Of a DNA stretch of 64,000 nucleotides, positions 1 to 10,650 are shown piece by piece. Under the pieces are notes generated by a model. The model saw only the letters and a list, made by a program, of their open reading frames with translations. It was not told the DNA's origin and made no database searches. How positions within the stretch are numbered: position 1 is the first letter of the stretch; every line of letters begins with the position of its first letter. This DNA is from Geosiphon pyriformis (Eukaryota; Glomeromycota; Glomeromycetes; Archaeosporales; Geosiphonaceae), in assembly GCA_016748015.1 (NCBI GenBank), contig JAAOMT010000299.1, positions 18,688 to 82,687 on the forward strand. Direction: 5' to 3'. Made by a program: the position numbers and the translations under genes.

Positions 1-466
1 TTTAAAACGGAACTATCACAACCCAAAGTATTAAGAAACTTACTTGTATTATTTATTGAATGAAACTATCATTCATCAACTGAATCTCTTGGAAGAATAA
101 TCCTTGATCAAGATTATTCACGTTGTTACTAATTGATAAAAGCTTTATTGTGAGAATTAGAAAAGTGCTAAAGACCATTAACATTCTGTGTTTCTAGATT
201 AGAGAAACACATCAGGCAATTACAAGGATAGCCTCAGAGAAGACCCCAGACAGTGGGTAGATTTCAGTTCAGCCTCTGAGAAGGAGTACATAAACACACA
301 CAACAATCAAGAATTAAAGAATAACTTACATCGCAACAGTAAAAAGAAAGCCTTCAGTGTAACAAGTGATATTATCACACAAATAGAATTGAGGAACTCA
401 CGAAAGACTGATTGCAATTAAAGCAGAATATCAGCAATTAAATATAACAAGAAAACCATCCCGTAA
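1..466 (+). repeat. LTR of A-family element in + orientation, cut by window start
   Basis: This segment is the reverse complement of 4186-4653 with scattered substitutions, so the two form a long inverted pair. It ends in CCGTAA(CA), matching the GTAA(CA) LTR ends of the other elements here. It runs directly into minus-strand dUTPase coding sequence of element A. The simplest reading is the 3' LTR of a plus-strand A-family element, mostly outside the window, inserted into A. Homology to the other copy continues to base 1, so the true LTR start lies upstream. Confidence 0.7.
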
Positions 467-1506
467 CAACGCTATTTGAACCATTATTCCTGGCGGAATT
501 TCAACTGCTATTTTTAGGTCGATTTTGGTGATACTCTTAGGTGGTAATGTTGTGGATTGGTCTTTCAGATAACGTAGATCGAATCTGGCATCAGTTGGAT
601 GGGCTCTTTCAGATATTATTCTTAAGTGCCCATTGCAAAGTATCGGATGTCGGTCACCTGTTCTAGGTCAGTATAGGCTACAAATTTTTCTGACTCAGGA
701 CTGTTAGGTAAGTTTTGTTGATTTATTGATTGATTTTGAGACTGCTGATTCTCAATTTCCATTTTTTTTTCTAAGTTCCTTTCATCTTGACACTCTTCAC
801 AGCACTGATTTTGGCACAGGATAAGACAGTTTTCGCAGAGGTAAGTGTTGATTTGGGCAAGGTATTGTTCTTGCTCTTGTCAAGTGGGGCATAGTTGTTG
901 GTAGTAGTCCTGAAATTTGTCTACTGGGTTGAACATGTTGTAGCTGGTGACTTCGTTGGCTATTTCGGCTGACTCTTTCCAATGTCGTATTTCTTCAGTG
1001 GTTCCTTCTTTTACTTTGGCTTGTATGGTGTTGTACAACTTGTTCTCATTGTGTGGGTAGTGCTGTAGTTTTTTTAATGCTCTGTTGAATACTGCTTCAA
1101 ACGGCGTTTCTTCTCTTACCCAGTTACAGATAAGGATTGTGTATTGGTAAGTTGTGTTACATGTTTCTCCTCTGTCTAGTATGTCGTTCCAGTTGCACCC
1201 TCTTGGTAATGGTTCTCCACAAGCAAGGCACAGTTTTTCGTCCCATTTTCCGTGTCTTTCTGGGTAACCATATTTTTCTTTGTTACAATGGTTACAATAA
1301 TAATAGGTAAAGTTTTTTGGGTCTTCGTCTGGTGCGCTGTACACAGTTATAGACAAGAGTTTCTTCTTGCAAACTGAGCATTCTAGCTTTGGTGTGCATT
1401 GCTGGTGGTTTCTTTGTGAACTTACTTGGTTTTATTTGGATTTTTCTTTGCTGGTCCACATTAATATGGCTGGTAGTCCTGTTCTTTGGTTATCAGCCCA
1501 AGAGAG
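467..1506 (-). pseudogene. Element A: Cys-rich module and truncated dUTPase
   Basis: Read on the minus strand, this continues pol downstream of the protease. The best open stretch is 880-1356. It carries three CxxC pairs (CSVC, CNHC, CLAC) followed by a conserved helical region, and at about 800-850 a second cluster (LCENC...CCEEC). A dUTPase then begins: motif 1 is TDARFDLRY near 580-600 and an IPPGIMVQIA segment follows. After that, coding stops where the LTR at 1-466 begins, so motifs 2-5 are missing. Stops occur at 877 and 1507. In intact relatives the dUTPase hydrolyses dUTP to dUMP; this copy cannot make the enzyme. Confidence 0.8.
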
Positions 1507-2244
1507 CTAATAGGTTTTGATGACTGGTAGTGCTGAATTTTCCTCAAATTTGAAGGTAGGTTTTTGGTTGGCACTGGGTTTTTGGAAGTGGCCACAGGTG
1601 GCTGGAATTTTGGCCTGGTGGCTATTATAATTGATCAGAAGCTCTTGGGTGGTCCAGTTTAGGGTGGCATTGGCTTTTGTTAGCCAGTTATTCCCTATTA
1701 ACGCTTGATATTGTGTAGCGTCCATTACTGATACTTTTGTAGGTATTACTATGCTGTTAATTTCAAAAGGGAATGAGTCAATTTTGCCATGAAACAGCTT
1801 TGTACTTCCATTGGCTGTTATGATTTGGAATGTCACAGCATAATCAACTTTGAAACCCAGTTGGTTTACTAGTTGAAGTGTTATGATGCTTCCAGTAGAT
1901 CTGCTGTTTAAGATAAGTTTGATTGGGGTATTGTTTACAGTAACTTCCGTATACATAGCAATGATTGGGCATTTTTCGTCCAATGCTGTTCCACTGAACA
2001 TAGCCTTGTTTTCCTCTAATTTAAAAAGAAAAATAGCTGCGAGGCTGCTATCTTCAGTGGCAACTGCTGGTGGTATTGTCTGGCTCAATTTGTTGGAGAA
2101 ATTTTTGGTTCTGTTTATGTTTCTACCATCATTGTTTCCAATGATTAAATTTTTCGGTATATTAAGGTAAGTTTGTTGATAATTTTGGTAGTTTGGATTG
2201 GTTTGCTGATTGGTTCCAGCGTGGTTTGGATTCCTCTGGACCAA
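1507..2244 (-). pseudogene. Element A: retropepsin-like aspartic protease, inactive
   Basis: This 245-codon frame lies between the gag zinc knuckle and the Cys-rich module. The retropepsin active-site segment is readable but reads LILNSRSTGS where the family has LILDSGSAGS. Both the catalytic Asp and the Gly after Ser are changed (D to N, G to R). Downstream, the ALIGNNWL segment matches ALVGNDWL in sister elements. The N-terminal part is an Asn/Gln-rich linker. Homology and domain order make the protease assignment secure; activity is excluded by the Asp loss. Confidence 0.85.
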
Positions 2245-2444
2245 TGTGTTCTGGTTCTATATGGGCTGATTTTGGGCCTTGGAACGCCAATTCAGGTTGG
2301 TTATCATGAGCTGTTACTGGTACGCTCTTTGATTTTGATACGTGGTGGAATATTGGCATGGTATTGGCGTGTACTGGTTTCTGGACATTTGGGGTGGTGC
2401 GTAATAATTATTTTTGCATGCTTCCTGCATCATTTGTGTTCAAC

Positions 2445-4104
2445 ATTGACTAATCAAATGTCCTACATGTTTGCAAAAATGACAGGCACGCATTTCTGTT
2501 CTGAATTCCTGGCATGACGAGCGATTATTTCAACTGTTGCTGACTTTCTGGCTGTGTCTTTGGGGTGGTTAATATGTATTTCTTCTCAGATCCAAGATGA
2601 GGTAACTTTCTATTTTCTTAGAAAGTTCCTCCCCTAATTGCATTACTCTTTTCTCTAATGTTTCTGTCTTATTTTCCTCCATTACCATGTTAACCATTTG
2701 ACTATGGTTAGCTTCTTTCTCAGCCAATTCAAGGGCTTTGGTGAGTGTAATGGCTTCTGGTAAGAAATTAGGGTGAGCAGAGCATACTCTTCTTAAAATG
2801 CTACTTTTTAATCCTCTAATAAACTGATTTAAAACCTGAGGATTAGTGTAGTATCCTTGTTCAATTGCTTCAATCTGATGGCGAATTTGATTGAATCGAG
2901 CAAGGTATTGGGTGACAGTTTCACCAGTATTTTGCTTAATAGTATTGAATTCGTTCTGTAGTTGAATTATGGCATTTGGGTCACTAAAATACTCCAGGAG
3001 TGCATTTTTAAATTCAGCAAAGCTCGTGGGTTTTGTTTCCAGGCTTTAATACCACGAGTTGGCTGTGCCTTTCAGGAAAAAAAGTAATGTTTAAATTGCT
3101 CTTTGGTTGTTCCAGTTATTTGCCTAGATGGCTTTTTGTGCTTCTTTGAACCACATGTGCATATCTGTTTCTTTTTCTTCTCCTGAGAAATCTGTTAGTC
3201 TTACAATGTATGGTGTGATCATTTTGTCATCATTTTCTGCTGGTGGGCTTATTGGTCTAAGAGGAAATGAGATGATATTTTCTTAAGCGTTCCTAAAGGT
3301 GGCTTCCTTTATATCTGGTTCTTCCTCTTGATCACGAGTTTCTTGGTTTCTGGACTGGCTGCTTGTTCCAGTAACTGGTCTTGTGATTGTTTTTTCGCTG
3401 GTCTCTTTTTCGGATTCTGATTCAGACTGCTCTTCACAGTTTTCAAAACTCATTCCAAATTTTGGCTAAAAAAGAGGGTTTTGGAATAGTGATAAATATT
3501 CTCCTGTAATTGGTATGTCTTTCCAGTTATGTTGTTTAATTTTATCAGTATAATTAAGAGTTCTTGGCATTTGTGGAGTTGATGTTGATAATGATGCAGC
3601 TCCTAATGGAATTTGTATTTTATTTTCTGGTGAAAAATAGTATGATTTATCTTTTGGTGAATAAATACGTTGTTTTTTTATTGATTGAGTGACAGTTTTT
3701 TTTGGTGTTTGAGCAAGTGTTCCTAGTTTTTGCTGGTTACTTTCCTGATTAGTTTCTGAATTTTCTTTGGTTTTGTTGGCGTGTTCTCTAGTGTTTCCTG
3801 TGGATATTGGAAAATTTTTGTTGGTGTATTGCTCAATTTTTTAATGGATTTTGACAATAGTTGTGGCTATTACTGCTACTTCTTTTGTAATATATTGTGA
3901 TAATTTTCTATACAATCCAAGTTTTGCATCATGTGGTTCTTCTTCCTTTCCTATATGATAATTTATTCTGGCATTGATATAATAAGTGAAGGCAGATTCT
4001 GCTGGACAACACTCTTCTGGTAATTCAAGATCACTTTGATTTTGTGTGTAAATAGCATGGCAAAATTCAAGAACAGTAAGATTAGGGGTTTTTGTCACCA
4101 CTTT
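2445..4104 (-). pseudogene. Element A: gag with CCHC zinc knuckle, broken
   Basis: The first stretch (3841-4101) starts at a conserved AAAGTGGTGAC context with no AUG. It matches the N-terminal gag region (LEFCHAIYTQ) of the other elements. The capsid core is readable on the minus strand at about 2620-3060, including the patterns ALLEYFSDPN, TVTQYLARFNQIR and QVLNQFIRGLK. A CCHC knuckle (CHFCKHVGHLISQC) lies at about 2447-2488. Stops and frameshifts break the frame between 3070 and 3840. Gag would form the cytoplasmic virus-like particle, with the knuckle binding RNA. Confidence 0.8.
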
Positions 4105-4185
4105 TGTCTCTTCCTTTTTAGCAATGAATTATTGCTAATTATTATTTCCTTTTTGATTTTCTTTCCTTGTAGGAAGCACTAAATG

Positions 4186-4653
4186 TTATAAGATGGTTTT
4201 CTTGTTATATTTAATTGCCGATATCCTGTTTTAATTACAATCAGTCTTTCGTGAGTTCCTCAATTCTATTTGTGTGATAATGTTATTGTTATACTGAAGA
4301 CTTTTTTTTTTAATGTCGCAATGTAAGTTATTCTTCAATTCCTGATTGTTGTGTGTGTTTATGTACTCCTTTTCAGAGGCTGAACTGAAATCTACTCACT
4401 GTTTGGGGTCTTCTCTGAGGCTATCCTTGCAATTGTCTGATGTGTTTCTCTAATCTAGAAACACAGAAGGTTAATGGCCTTTAGTGCTTTTCCTAATTCT
4501 TACAATAAAGCTTTTATCAATTAGTAACAACGTGAATAATCTTGATCAAGAATTATTTTTCCAAGGGATTCAGTTGATGAATGATAGTTTCATTCAATAA
4601 ATAATACAAGTAAGTTTCTTAATACTTTGGGTTGTAATAATTCAGTTTTAAAT
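4186..4653 (-). repeat. Element A 5' LTR (inner part)
   Basis: This lies immediately upstream, in element orientation, of the A gag region. The boundary (rc: TTATAACATTTAGTGCTTCC) resembles the LTR/primer-binding junction of C, D and E (GGTAACATTTGGTGCTCTCC). The sequence is repeated in inverse orientation at 1-466. The outer end is uncertain because homology to the inverted copy stops only at the window edge. The LTR could run on to about 4850, where another GTAA occurs. Confidence 0.7.
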
Positions 4654-5065
4654 ATTCTTTTTCATTTCTTTTTGATTTAAAGGTTTCTTAGGATATTTAA
4701 TTTGAAAGTATGATTTAAAGTGGAGTTTGTTGAATAAAATTGGATCTATTGCTTGATAAATTATGATTTTTATTACTTGATTCTCTTTTCTCAATATTAA
4801 AACTACTGTATATATACATGTTTGTAGTTCTACAAGAAAACACATTGTAATACTTTTTTTTGATATTTCAACCTGGTGTTTGCTGCTATCATCAGTTGGT
4901 GTTGACTGCTATTGTGAACTGGTGCTTGTCACTATCGTGAAATGGTGTTTGCTACTATGTTAATCATTACCTTTCTAAGATTATTACTATGCTATATTAT
5001 GATTGTATAGTTTATATTGTTTTTATGATTCTTTTGCTAAATTCTTAAACCATAACACCATTAGT
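4654..5065. other. AT-rich spacer between elements A and B
   Basis: No supported gene. It may hold the outer part of A's LTR (to about 4850) and then the truncated 5' leader of element B. The only clear structure is the four-copy 23-bp repeat at 4873-4964. Confidence 0.5.
4873..4964. repeat. 23-bp tandem repeat, four copies
   Basis: Four adjacent 23-base units start at 4873, 4896, 4919 and 4942. They share the pattern NTGGTGNTTGNYNCTATNNTNAN and differ at several positions each. No coding role is apparent. Confidence 0.75.
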
Positions 5066-6230
5066 CCTTGGGAAATAACTGACTCTGAGAAAGAGAAGAG
5101 TAATGATCAGGAAACTAGCAAACAAAACCCAATTCTAGAAAATTCAGAAATTAAAACTCTGGTTAATCAAACTCCAGAAAATCAAAATGATCAAAACTCC
5201 GATGTAATTAATTAACAAAACTTATCTCCAATAATTGAGATCAATTCACCACTTATCCCACCAATTGCTGAACAGCAACAACAGCTACAATCACTATCCC
5301 AACAACAAATCCAGCAGCAACCACAACAACAACCAATGACCTATGCTCCAATTGCCAAAATAGAAAAATTTACTGGCAAAGAGAATGACATCCAAGTATG
5401 ACTCAATAATGTAGAAAAAGCCATCATAACCAATAGATAGAACAATGACAGAGCCTTTCAAGCAATTTTCTATTTTCTATAAGATACTGCTGACTCATGG
5501 TATTAGAATTTAGCCACTAAACCTCAAACATTCTAGGAATTTAAAATTGCATTCTTGGAATATTTCAGTAATAATAACAGTATTAATTGTCTAGTCAACG
5601 CCTTTACTACAATTAAATAGGGAAAAACTGAAGCAGTTACCACTTACTTGAGACACTTCCACAGGAACTTGTGCCAAATTCAAGCAATTCAAGCTGACTA
5701 TTTTACAGTGCCACAGATTCTAAACCAGTTCATCCATGGACTGCACAGTAGTCTTTTCTAATGTGTATGCCCAATGCATCCACAAACTCTCCAAGACACA
5801 GTCACTAATACAAAAAATTTTGAATTGGCAGAACTTGAAGCAAACTATGCTCAAGCTGTTAACCTAGTCATGAATAGATCATCTGACTTGGATTCCAAAT
5901 TAAAACAACTCAGTGATTCAATTAATCAGAAATTGGAAGGATACTTAGTTGACAATCACACAATTTATCAACCACTACAATGATGCAATAATTCAGGAAA
6001 CACAAATTATTTCCAAAATCAGTTGCATCCATCATCATCTTCAAATCAGCCATAGCAACAAAAGATGCATGTCTGCCATAACTGTAGTAAACAAGGCCAT
6101 ATTAGAGCTGACTGCTGATTTTATAGTAATAATTCACAATTGGGAAATCAATATCAAAACCCTGATCACTGGTTTCAAGCTCCAAGTTATCAACCCAGCT
6201 CAGCACCATATCAACTGAATTACCTACCTA
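5066..6230 (+). pseudogene. Element B: gag, heavily mutated
   Basis: Plus-strand gag remnant. An acidic Asn/Gln-rich N-terminal part (5066-5340) includes a polyglutamine run near 5270-5330. The capsid core at 5360-5990 is recognised by patterns such as KIEKFTGKEND, FKIAFLEYFSNNNS, VTTYLRHF and QILNQFIHGL. The first matches the IPEFTREDND region of element E. A CCHC knuckle follows at 6074-6115. In-frame stops sit where relatives have Gln or Trp (for example 5400, 5479, 5509 and 5535), consistent with C-to-T/G-to-A decay. The 5' end and LTR are missing, probably lost to element A. Confidence 0.8.
6074..6115 (+). other. CCHC zinc knuckle of element B gag
   Basis: Encodes CHNCSKQGHIRADC, an intact C-x2-C-x4-H-x4-C nucleocapsid knuckle, in a frame shifted relative to the preceding gag core. 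Confidence 0.85.
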
Positions 6231-6490
6231 TAATGCAACAGCCAATATATTAACCACCAATTTATCAGCCCTCAGTATCTGTCATTTATCAAACACAGTC
6301 CCAACCCATCTATCAGTCACAGTCTCAAATAATCTATCAACTCCAACAAATTCAAACACCACCACAAAACTTATCTCAAAATGGAACCCAAAGGCCAAAA
6401 CTGACACAACAAAGCTGGAGATTGTCGATAATAGTCTATCAACCAATCTTTAGTTCTTTTATGCATCTATCTGGATTATGACAACAGAAT

Positions 6491-7472
6491 TTGAACACTG
6501 GATACACCCAAAACCTGAGTTCCCAGAACTATTTAAGTCTCTTGGTTACCCCAGAAAACATCTTATCTGATAACGTAGATATTCACCAAACACAGCCACT
6601 TACCAGTAACATTCTACCAGCCACCAGTACCGAAGACAAATCACTAGTCACTATATTCCCTTTTGATCTTGACAAAATTACACCAGTCCTATTATTTAGT
6701 GGAGTCACTCTTAACACCAAACCAATTACAGCCATGTATATCAATGCTAAAGTCAATGATCAACCTATCAAGCTTATCTTTGATAGTGAGTTAGCAGGCA
6801 GCATAATCACATAACAACTCATGAACCAATTAGATTGCCGAGTTGATCATGCTGCCAGTGCCAAGATTATTATGGCTAATAGAGCTACAAAAACTTCTAT
6901 TGGCAAGATCGATGACTTCTCTTTTAAAGTCAATGGCATCATTATAACAATTAAAGTTCTAATAATGAAAGCCACTCAATACTAGGCACTCATTGGCAAT
7001 GATTGGCTGTCTAAAACAAATGCAACTCTTGATTGGACTACACAAGAGCTTTAACTGAGCCAGAATGGTTGACACACATGTGTACCAGCCATGTGTGATT
7101 ATTTCAAAATAACTACCACATCAGCACCACTAATTGAGCTTAAAAAAGAAAAAGAAAACCCTATTTGGAAAACATATTAAGTTTTATGGGCTGACAATGA
7201 GCACAATAAATTACTACCAGTGCCTTTATAAGATTACTAAGAAAAGGGAAAGCAAAGAGAGGAACCTACATGGAATAACGATCAAACTTGGAGAACCAAC
7301 AATGATCAGGATAAACTATTAACAACCTAGGAATGAAAAAAAGATAATATTAAAGGGAAAGGAAAAGAAAAAAAAGAAAATTCAACACCAAACCCCATTT
7401 ACTCTATATATACTTACATACCACCACAACCAAACTATTATTAACCAAAGCTTATATACAGCAATTGCAGTG
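6491..7472 (+). pseudogene. Element B: protease, interrupted by element C
   Basis: Open from 6491 to 6814, then readable through stops. The sequence LPATSTEDKS...IFPFDLD matches the protease N-terminus of the sister elements. The active site reads LIFDSELAGS, so the catalytic Asp remains but DSG has become DSE. ALIGNDWL follows near 6985. Past 7130 the reading becomes Lys-rich and uncertain. Element C interrupts at 7472/7473, inside the start of the Cys-rich module: the codons for NCS lie left of the insertion and GKKLSSMG resumes at about 17327. Confidence 0.75.
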
Positions 7473-8065
7473 TTACTGAAGGTTTTTGGTCTCTTTTCTG
7501 TAATGTTGTTGATACTTATTTGCTGTGAATTCACGTTTTCTGGGTGTGGTTGAACCTCCAGTAACTGAATTTTTAACTTTAAATTATCTCCTATAATTTG
7601 AACTTGCTGGGCTTATGAGTGGAATGGCCAATTCCGTGCCAGTTGCTTTATGTAGTTATGTTGTAGTAAACGTCAACTCTTTTCCAGGAATTGCTCGTCT
7701 GGAAGCTCACTAAAAATGTGTAGTTACTTTGCTGTGAAAGTCAACTCTTCTACAGGAATCTCATCTGTAGGCTACCCTAATGATTGTAATAAGAAAATAA
7801 AAGAAAAATAAAAGAAATGTAAAAGAAATAGAATTCTGTCAAGGGAAACGTTTTCTATTCAGGCCTGGAGTCACTAACAGTTTACTGAAATTGGTAGCTA
7901 ATTAATTTCGAAATGTTAGTTGGGTTTTGGGGATTTTTCCAAGTGCAATAATTAAAGAATTTGGTTTTTCGAATTTATTTGATATTTATTTCTTTTTGTG
8001 TGTATAGGAATGGTTCTAAGAGATAAATCTAAAGTAAGATACATTTTCTCAAAGAGAGAAGCTTT

Positions 8066-8074
8066 TCTTTTATA
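8066..8074 (-). promoter_or_regulatory. Probable TATA box of the LTR promoter
   Basis: Reads TATAAAAGA on the minus strand. The same context (TTGTATAAAAGA) occurs in all six LTRs of C, D and E, about 50 bp downstream of the motif array. Confidence 0.65.
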
Positions 8075-8125
8075 CAACTTGTCATAACACTATTCTATGA
8101 ACTTGAACTTTGCTATTTTCTACAA

Positions 8126-8239
8126 TTTTGCTGAACTAAAGATACATTTTGGCGAACTACAAGTTATTTCTGCAAACTTATTAGATATTTTGGTGATCTA
8201 TCAATTATTTCGGCGAATTTCTATAAATTTCGGCAAACT
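8126..8239 (-). promoter_or_regulatory. Six phased 12-bp motifs in U3
   Basis: On the + strand, variants of TTTCGGCGAACT start at 8126, 8147, 8167, 8188, 8208 and 8228. Spacings are 21, 20, 21, 20 and 20 bp. The core TTCGGCGAA is nearly its own reverse complement. The array lies upstream of the TATA box in element orientation, so an upstream activating array for an element- or host-encoded regulator is likely (inference). Confidence 0.7.
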
Positions 8240-8490
8240 TTTGAATGTTACATAGTTTGGGGTATTGCATGATTGATCATCGCAATTAGGTTACATTTGT
8301 GTTGTGTACAATTTGGGTTATTAATTAAATGATAATTTCAGACATTTTTTGCTAATGTAATAAGTAATCATTTGAAACAATAATATATGCTAATTAATGA
8401 TAGAAATTATAAGATAGTTTCATGCTAAATGATATCTCTAATTTCGTCTAGTAACATAACCTTCTCTTCAAGACTGAGCTCCATCGAAGT

Positions 8491-9153
8491 TCAAGTACTG
8501 TCTGTTATTTCCAGATAATAATCCAAAATTATTGAAGAAATTTGGTCTGAAAATTGTTGAAATTTCAGTTCTGTGAGCTTTTCAATGTATTGAATCTTCA
8601 AAAGTTGAAAAATTGGGTTTTGTAGTATGTTTTCACAGGTGTGGAATAGGTTATAAAGTCTAAGAGCAGCTCTAAGCCTGTAGTGACTGTTTGTTGATCC
8701 AGCTGTTGTCTTGAATTCATTGTGGAGTTGTTTCTGAATAGCTTCTTTTGTGAGGTTTGCTGTTGTAAGTTCCAGTTTCCATTCGTAGAGTGTTTTTCCA
8801 ATGTGAAAGTATCTATAAATTGGAGGATATTCAGTGTTTTTCTCATTGAGACACAGTTGAAGTTTTTGTTGAATTGTAGCATTTGGTGGAATACTAATCA
8901 GAGTGAGCATTAGGTTTTCTCTTAAAGCAAGCTTTAAAAGTTCTGGCAGGTGAATTCCAGTATAACTTCTTGTGTTCTTTTTATATGGGTAATATTTTCG
9001 TGAATTTGGGGCTAAATTTGTAACTACTTCTGTTTGGGTATAATTTATGTGGTTTCCAGTAACAGTAATGGATAATTTGGGTATTGTTTTTAAAGCTAAC
9101 ATTAGTTTTTGGGATAATTGTTGAATGTTTTGAGGAATAGTCATTATAAGCAA
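8491..9153 (-). CDS. Element C ORF3, unknown protein after integrase
   Basis: A 220-codon frame starting at an ATG (MLIMTIPQNIQQLSQKLMLA) and ending 36 bp short of the 3' LTR. Homologues occur at the same place in D (21311-21964), E (36783-37443) and B (33855-34350), so it is a conserved product of this lineage. I recognise no fold. I see no convincing signal peptide, transmembrane span or cysteine pattern. It is Leu/Gln/Asn/Ile-rich, with predicted helices and a conserved core RLRAALRLYNLFHTCEN. The position is that of env in errantiviruses, but the sequence does not look like a membrane glycoprotein. It may have its own initiation, because stops separate it from the integrase. Confidence 0.75.
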   Translation of the reverse strand: MLIMTIPQNIQQLSQKLMLALKTIPKLSITVTGNHINYTQTEVVTNLAPNSRKYYPYKKNTRSYTGIHLPELLKLALRENLMLTLISIPPNATIQQKLQLCLNEKNTEYPPIYRYFHIGKTLYEWKLELTTANLTKEAIQKQLHNEFKTTAGSTNSHYRLRAALRLYNLFHTCENILQNPIFQLLKIQYIEKLTELKFQQFSDQISSIILDYYLEITDST

Positions 9154-9263
9154 TTGAAAAAAATAAAAATTATTTTTGGTGTATGGGTTTTTATGTTATT
9201 TTTGTTTTTGTTTTTGTGAGATTGTTTCTAAATTATAAGAGAATAACTAGTAAAATTAAATTA

Positions 9264-10650
9264 AGTGTTCAGATTGGAAGGTTGTTCAATGACAACTATT
9301 GGTTCTAAGTTTTGGAGAATATCTTCGGGACTGACCAAAGTGGAATGTGTACCAATTTGTGGAATTAATGGTTCAGGATTGTTTCTGAAATGATAGTGTT
9401 TCAAATGATCTCCATGTGCAACTTTTGCTAGGATTTTGTCATCAAGTCTTAGCTTGTATGATCCGTTGCCTAGGACTTCATGGATAAAGAATGGTCCATC
9501 CCATTTATTTTCAAATTTTCCACTCTATTGTTTTTTAGCTTTAGTTCTGTGTAAGAAAACTTTATTTCCAATTTTCAATTTATTGGTGACTGAAGGCAAT
9601 TTGTCATTATGCTGTTCTTTTTGTTGAGCTTGGGAGTGTTCAATATGAGTGGCTGCTATTCGTCGTTTTTCTTCCAATGTGTTAAGCAGAGTGTAGGCTC
9701 TTTGCTGAAGCATTTCTTGGAAATTGTTTTCATTGATTGGTTGTGCTGGGTATGTTTCCACTGTGAAACTAATTGGTAACATTGCTGTCCTTCCATAAGT
9801 TAAATCAAATAGTGTGTGTTTTGTGGTATCTTGTTTTAATGTCCTATATGCTAATAACACTGATGGAATAAAAAGATCCCATTTTTGCTCAAAATTGGTT
9901 GAGACTTTGGTTAATGACTCACACAATGTTCTGTTAAAACATTCCACAAATCTGTTTGTTTGTGGATGGTAGGGCAAAGACAGAGGTCTTTTGACATTGA
10001 ATCATTCACAAATTTCTTGTATCAGGTTGTTCACAAAGTGTGTTCCCTAATCGGATAAATGTTCAATTGGACATCTATGTCTACAAATGATGTCTTTGTA
10101 GATGAAATTTGCTACTGATTTTGTATCTGCTCATTGAATGGCTCTGGCTTCAGGCCATTTAGTAAGATAGTCTACAGCTACTGCAATATAACGGTTTTCT
10201 TGAGTGGTGATAGATAGTGGTCCGACTAAATTGATACCAATTCTGTCAAAAGACTGTTTAACTTTGATTGGATTTAAAGGTTCTGTAGGGCAAGTTCCTT
10301 CTCTTCTTTAACAACTATCACAAGATTTGATATATTTGTGAATGTTTTTTCTTATTTGAGGCCAAAAGTAGTATTCTAGTGTTTTTTGGGTGGTGCTATC
10401 TTTTCTGAAGTGTGCTGATAAAGAATCTGAGTGCATATTGTATAAAATGGTCTCTTTTTCCTGTTTTTGTATTAATCTGAGTAGTTTGGTTGGGTTTTTG
10501 AAATTTCAATGATAGATAATATTGTTGTGTAGAAAATATTGTTTGGCTTGTTGTTGTAACTGATGTTTTTCGTCTGGGGACCAATCTGTTGGGATTGTTA
10601 ATGTCTCTAAATATTGTTTGAGATTGTTGTAGTTTTCGGAGTTCATTGTT
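9264..10650 (-). pseudogene. Element C: integrase, frame-broken
   Basis: The C-terminal catalytic half is open at 9525-9977 (PYHPQTNRFVECFNRTL, with the catalytic Glu). Upstream lie the HHCC zinc region (MHSDSLSAHF...SCDSC, near 10320-10440) and the first catalytic segment, which reads RIGINLVGPL: Asn replaces the first Asp. The second Asp is in HLSDxGTHFVN near 10050. A GPY/F-like end (VLGNGSYKLRLDD) lies near 9440-9480. Stops include a TGA at 10002-10004, a TAG in the second Asp segment and a TAG after KAKKQ at about 9523. The integrase cannot be functional as written. Confidence 0.85.

Larger units (their letters stand above)
7473..8454 (-). repeat. Element C 3' LTR
   Basis: 982 bp, bounded on the + strand by TTACTGAAGG and GTCTAGTAA. 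It matches 16339-17320 throughout. In element orientation it holds a phased U3 motif array (8126-8239), then a TATA box (8066-8074). A purine-rich tract (rc AAGAGAAGGTTATG) abuts it at 8455-8468. Confidence 0.93.

Noticed and set aside
8722-8913. Small plus-strand frame with Cys and Phe inside ORF3
   Set aside because: Antisense to a conserved frame and absent from D.
8491-9153. Envelope gene in ORF3 position
   Set aside because: No signal peptide, transmembrane span, cleavage site or glycoprotein-like cysteine pattern.
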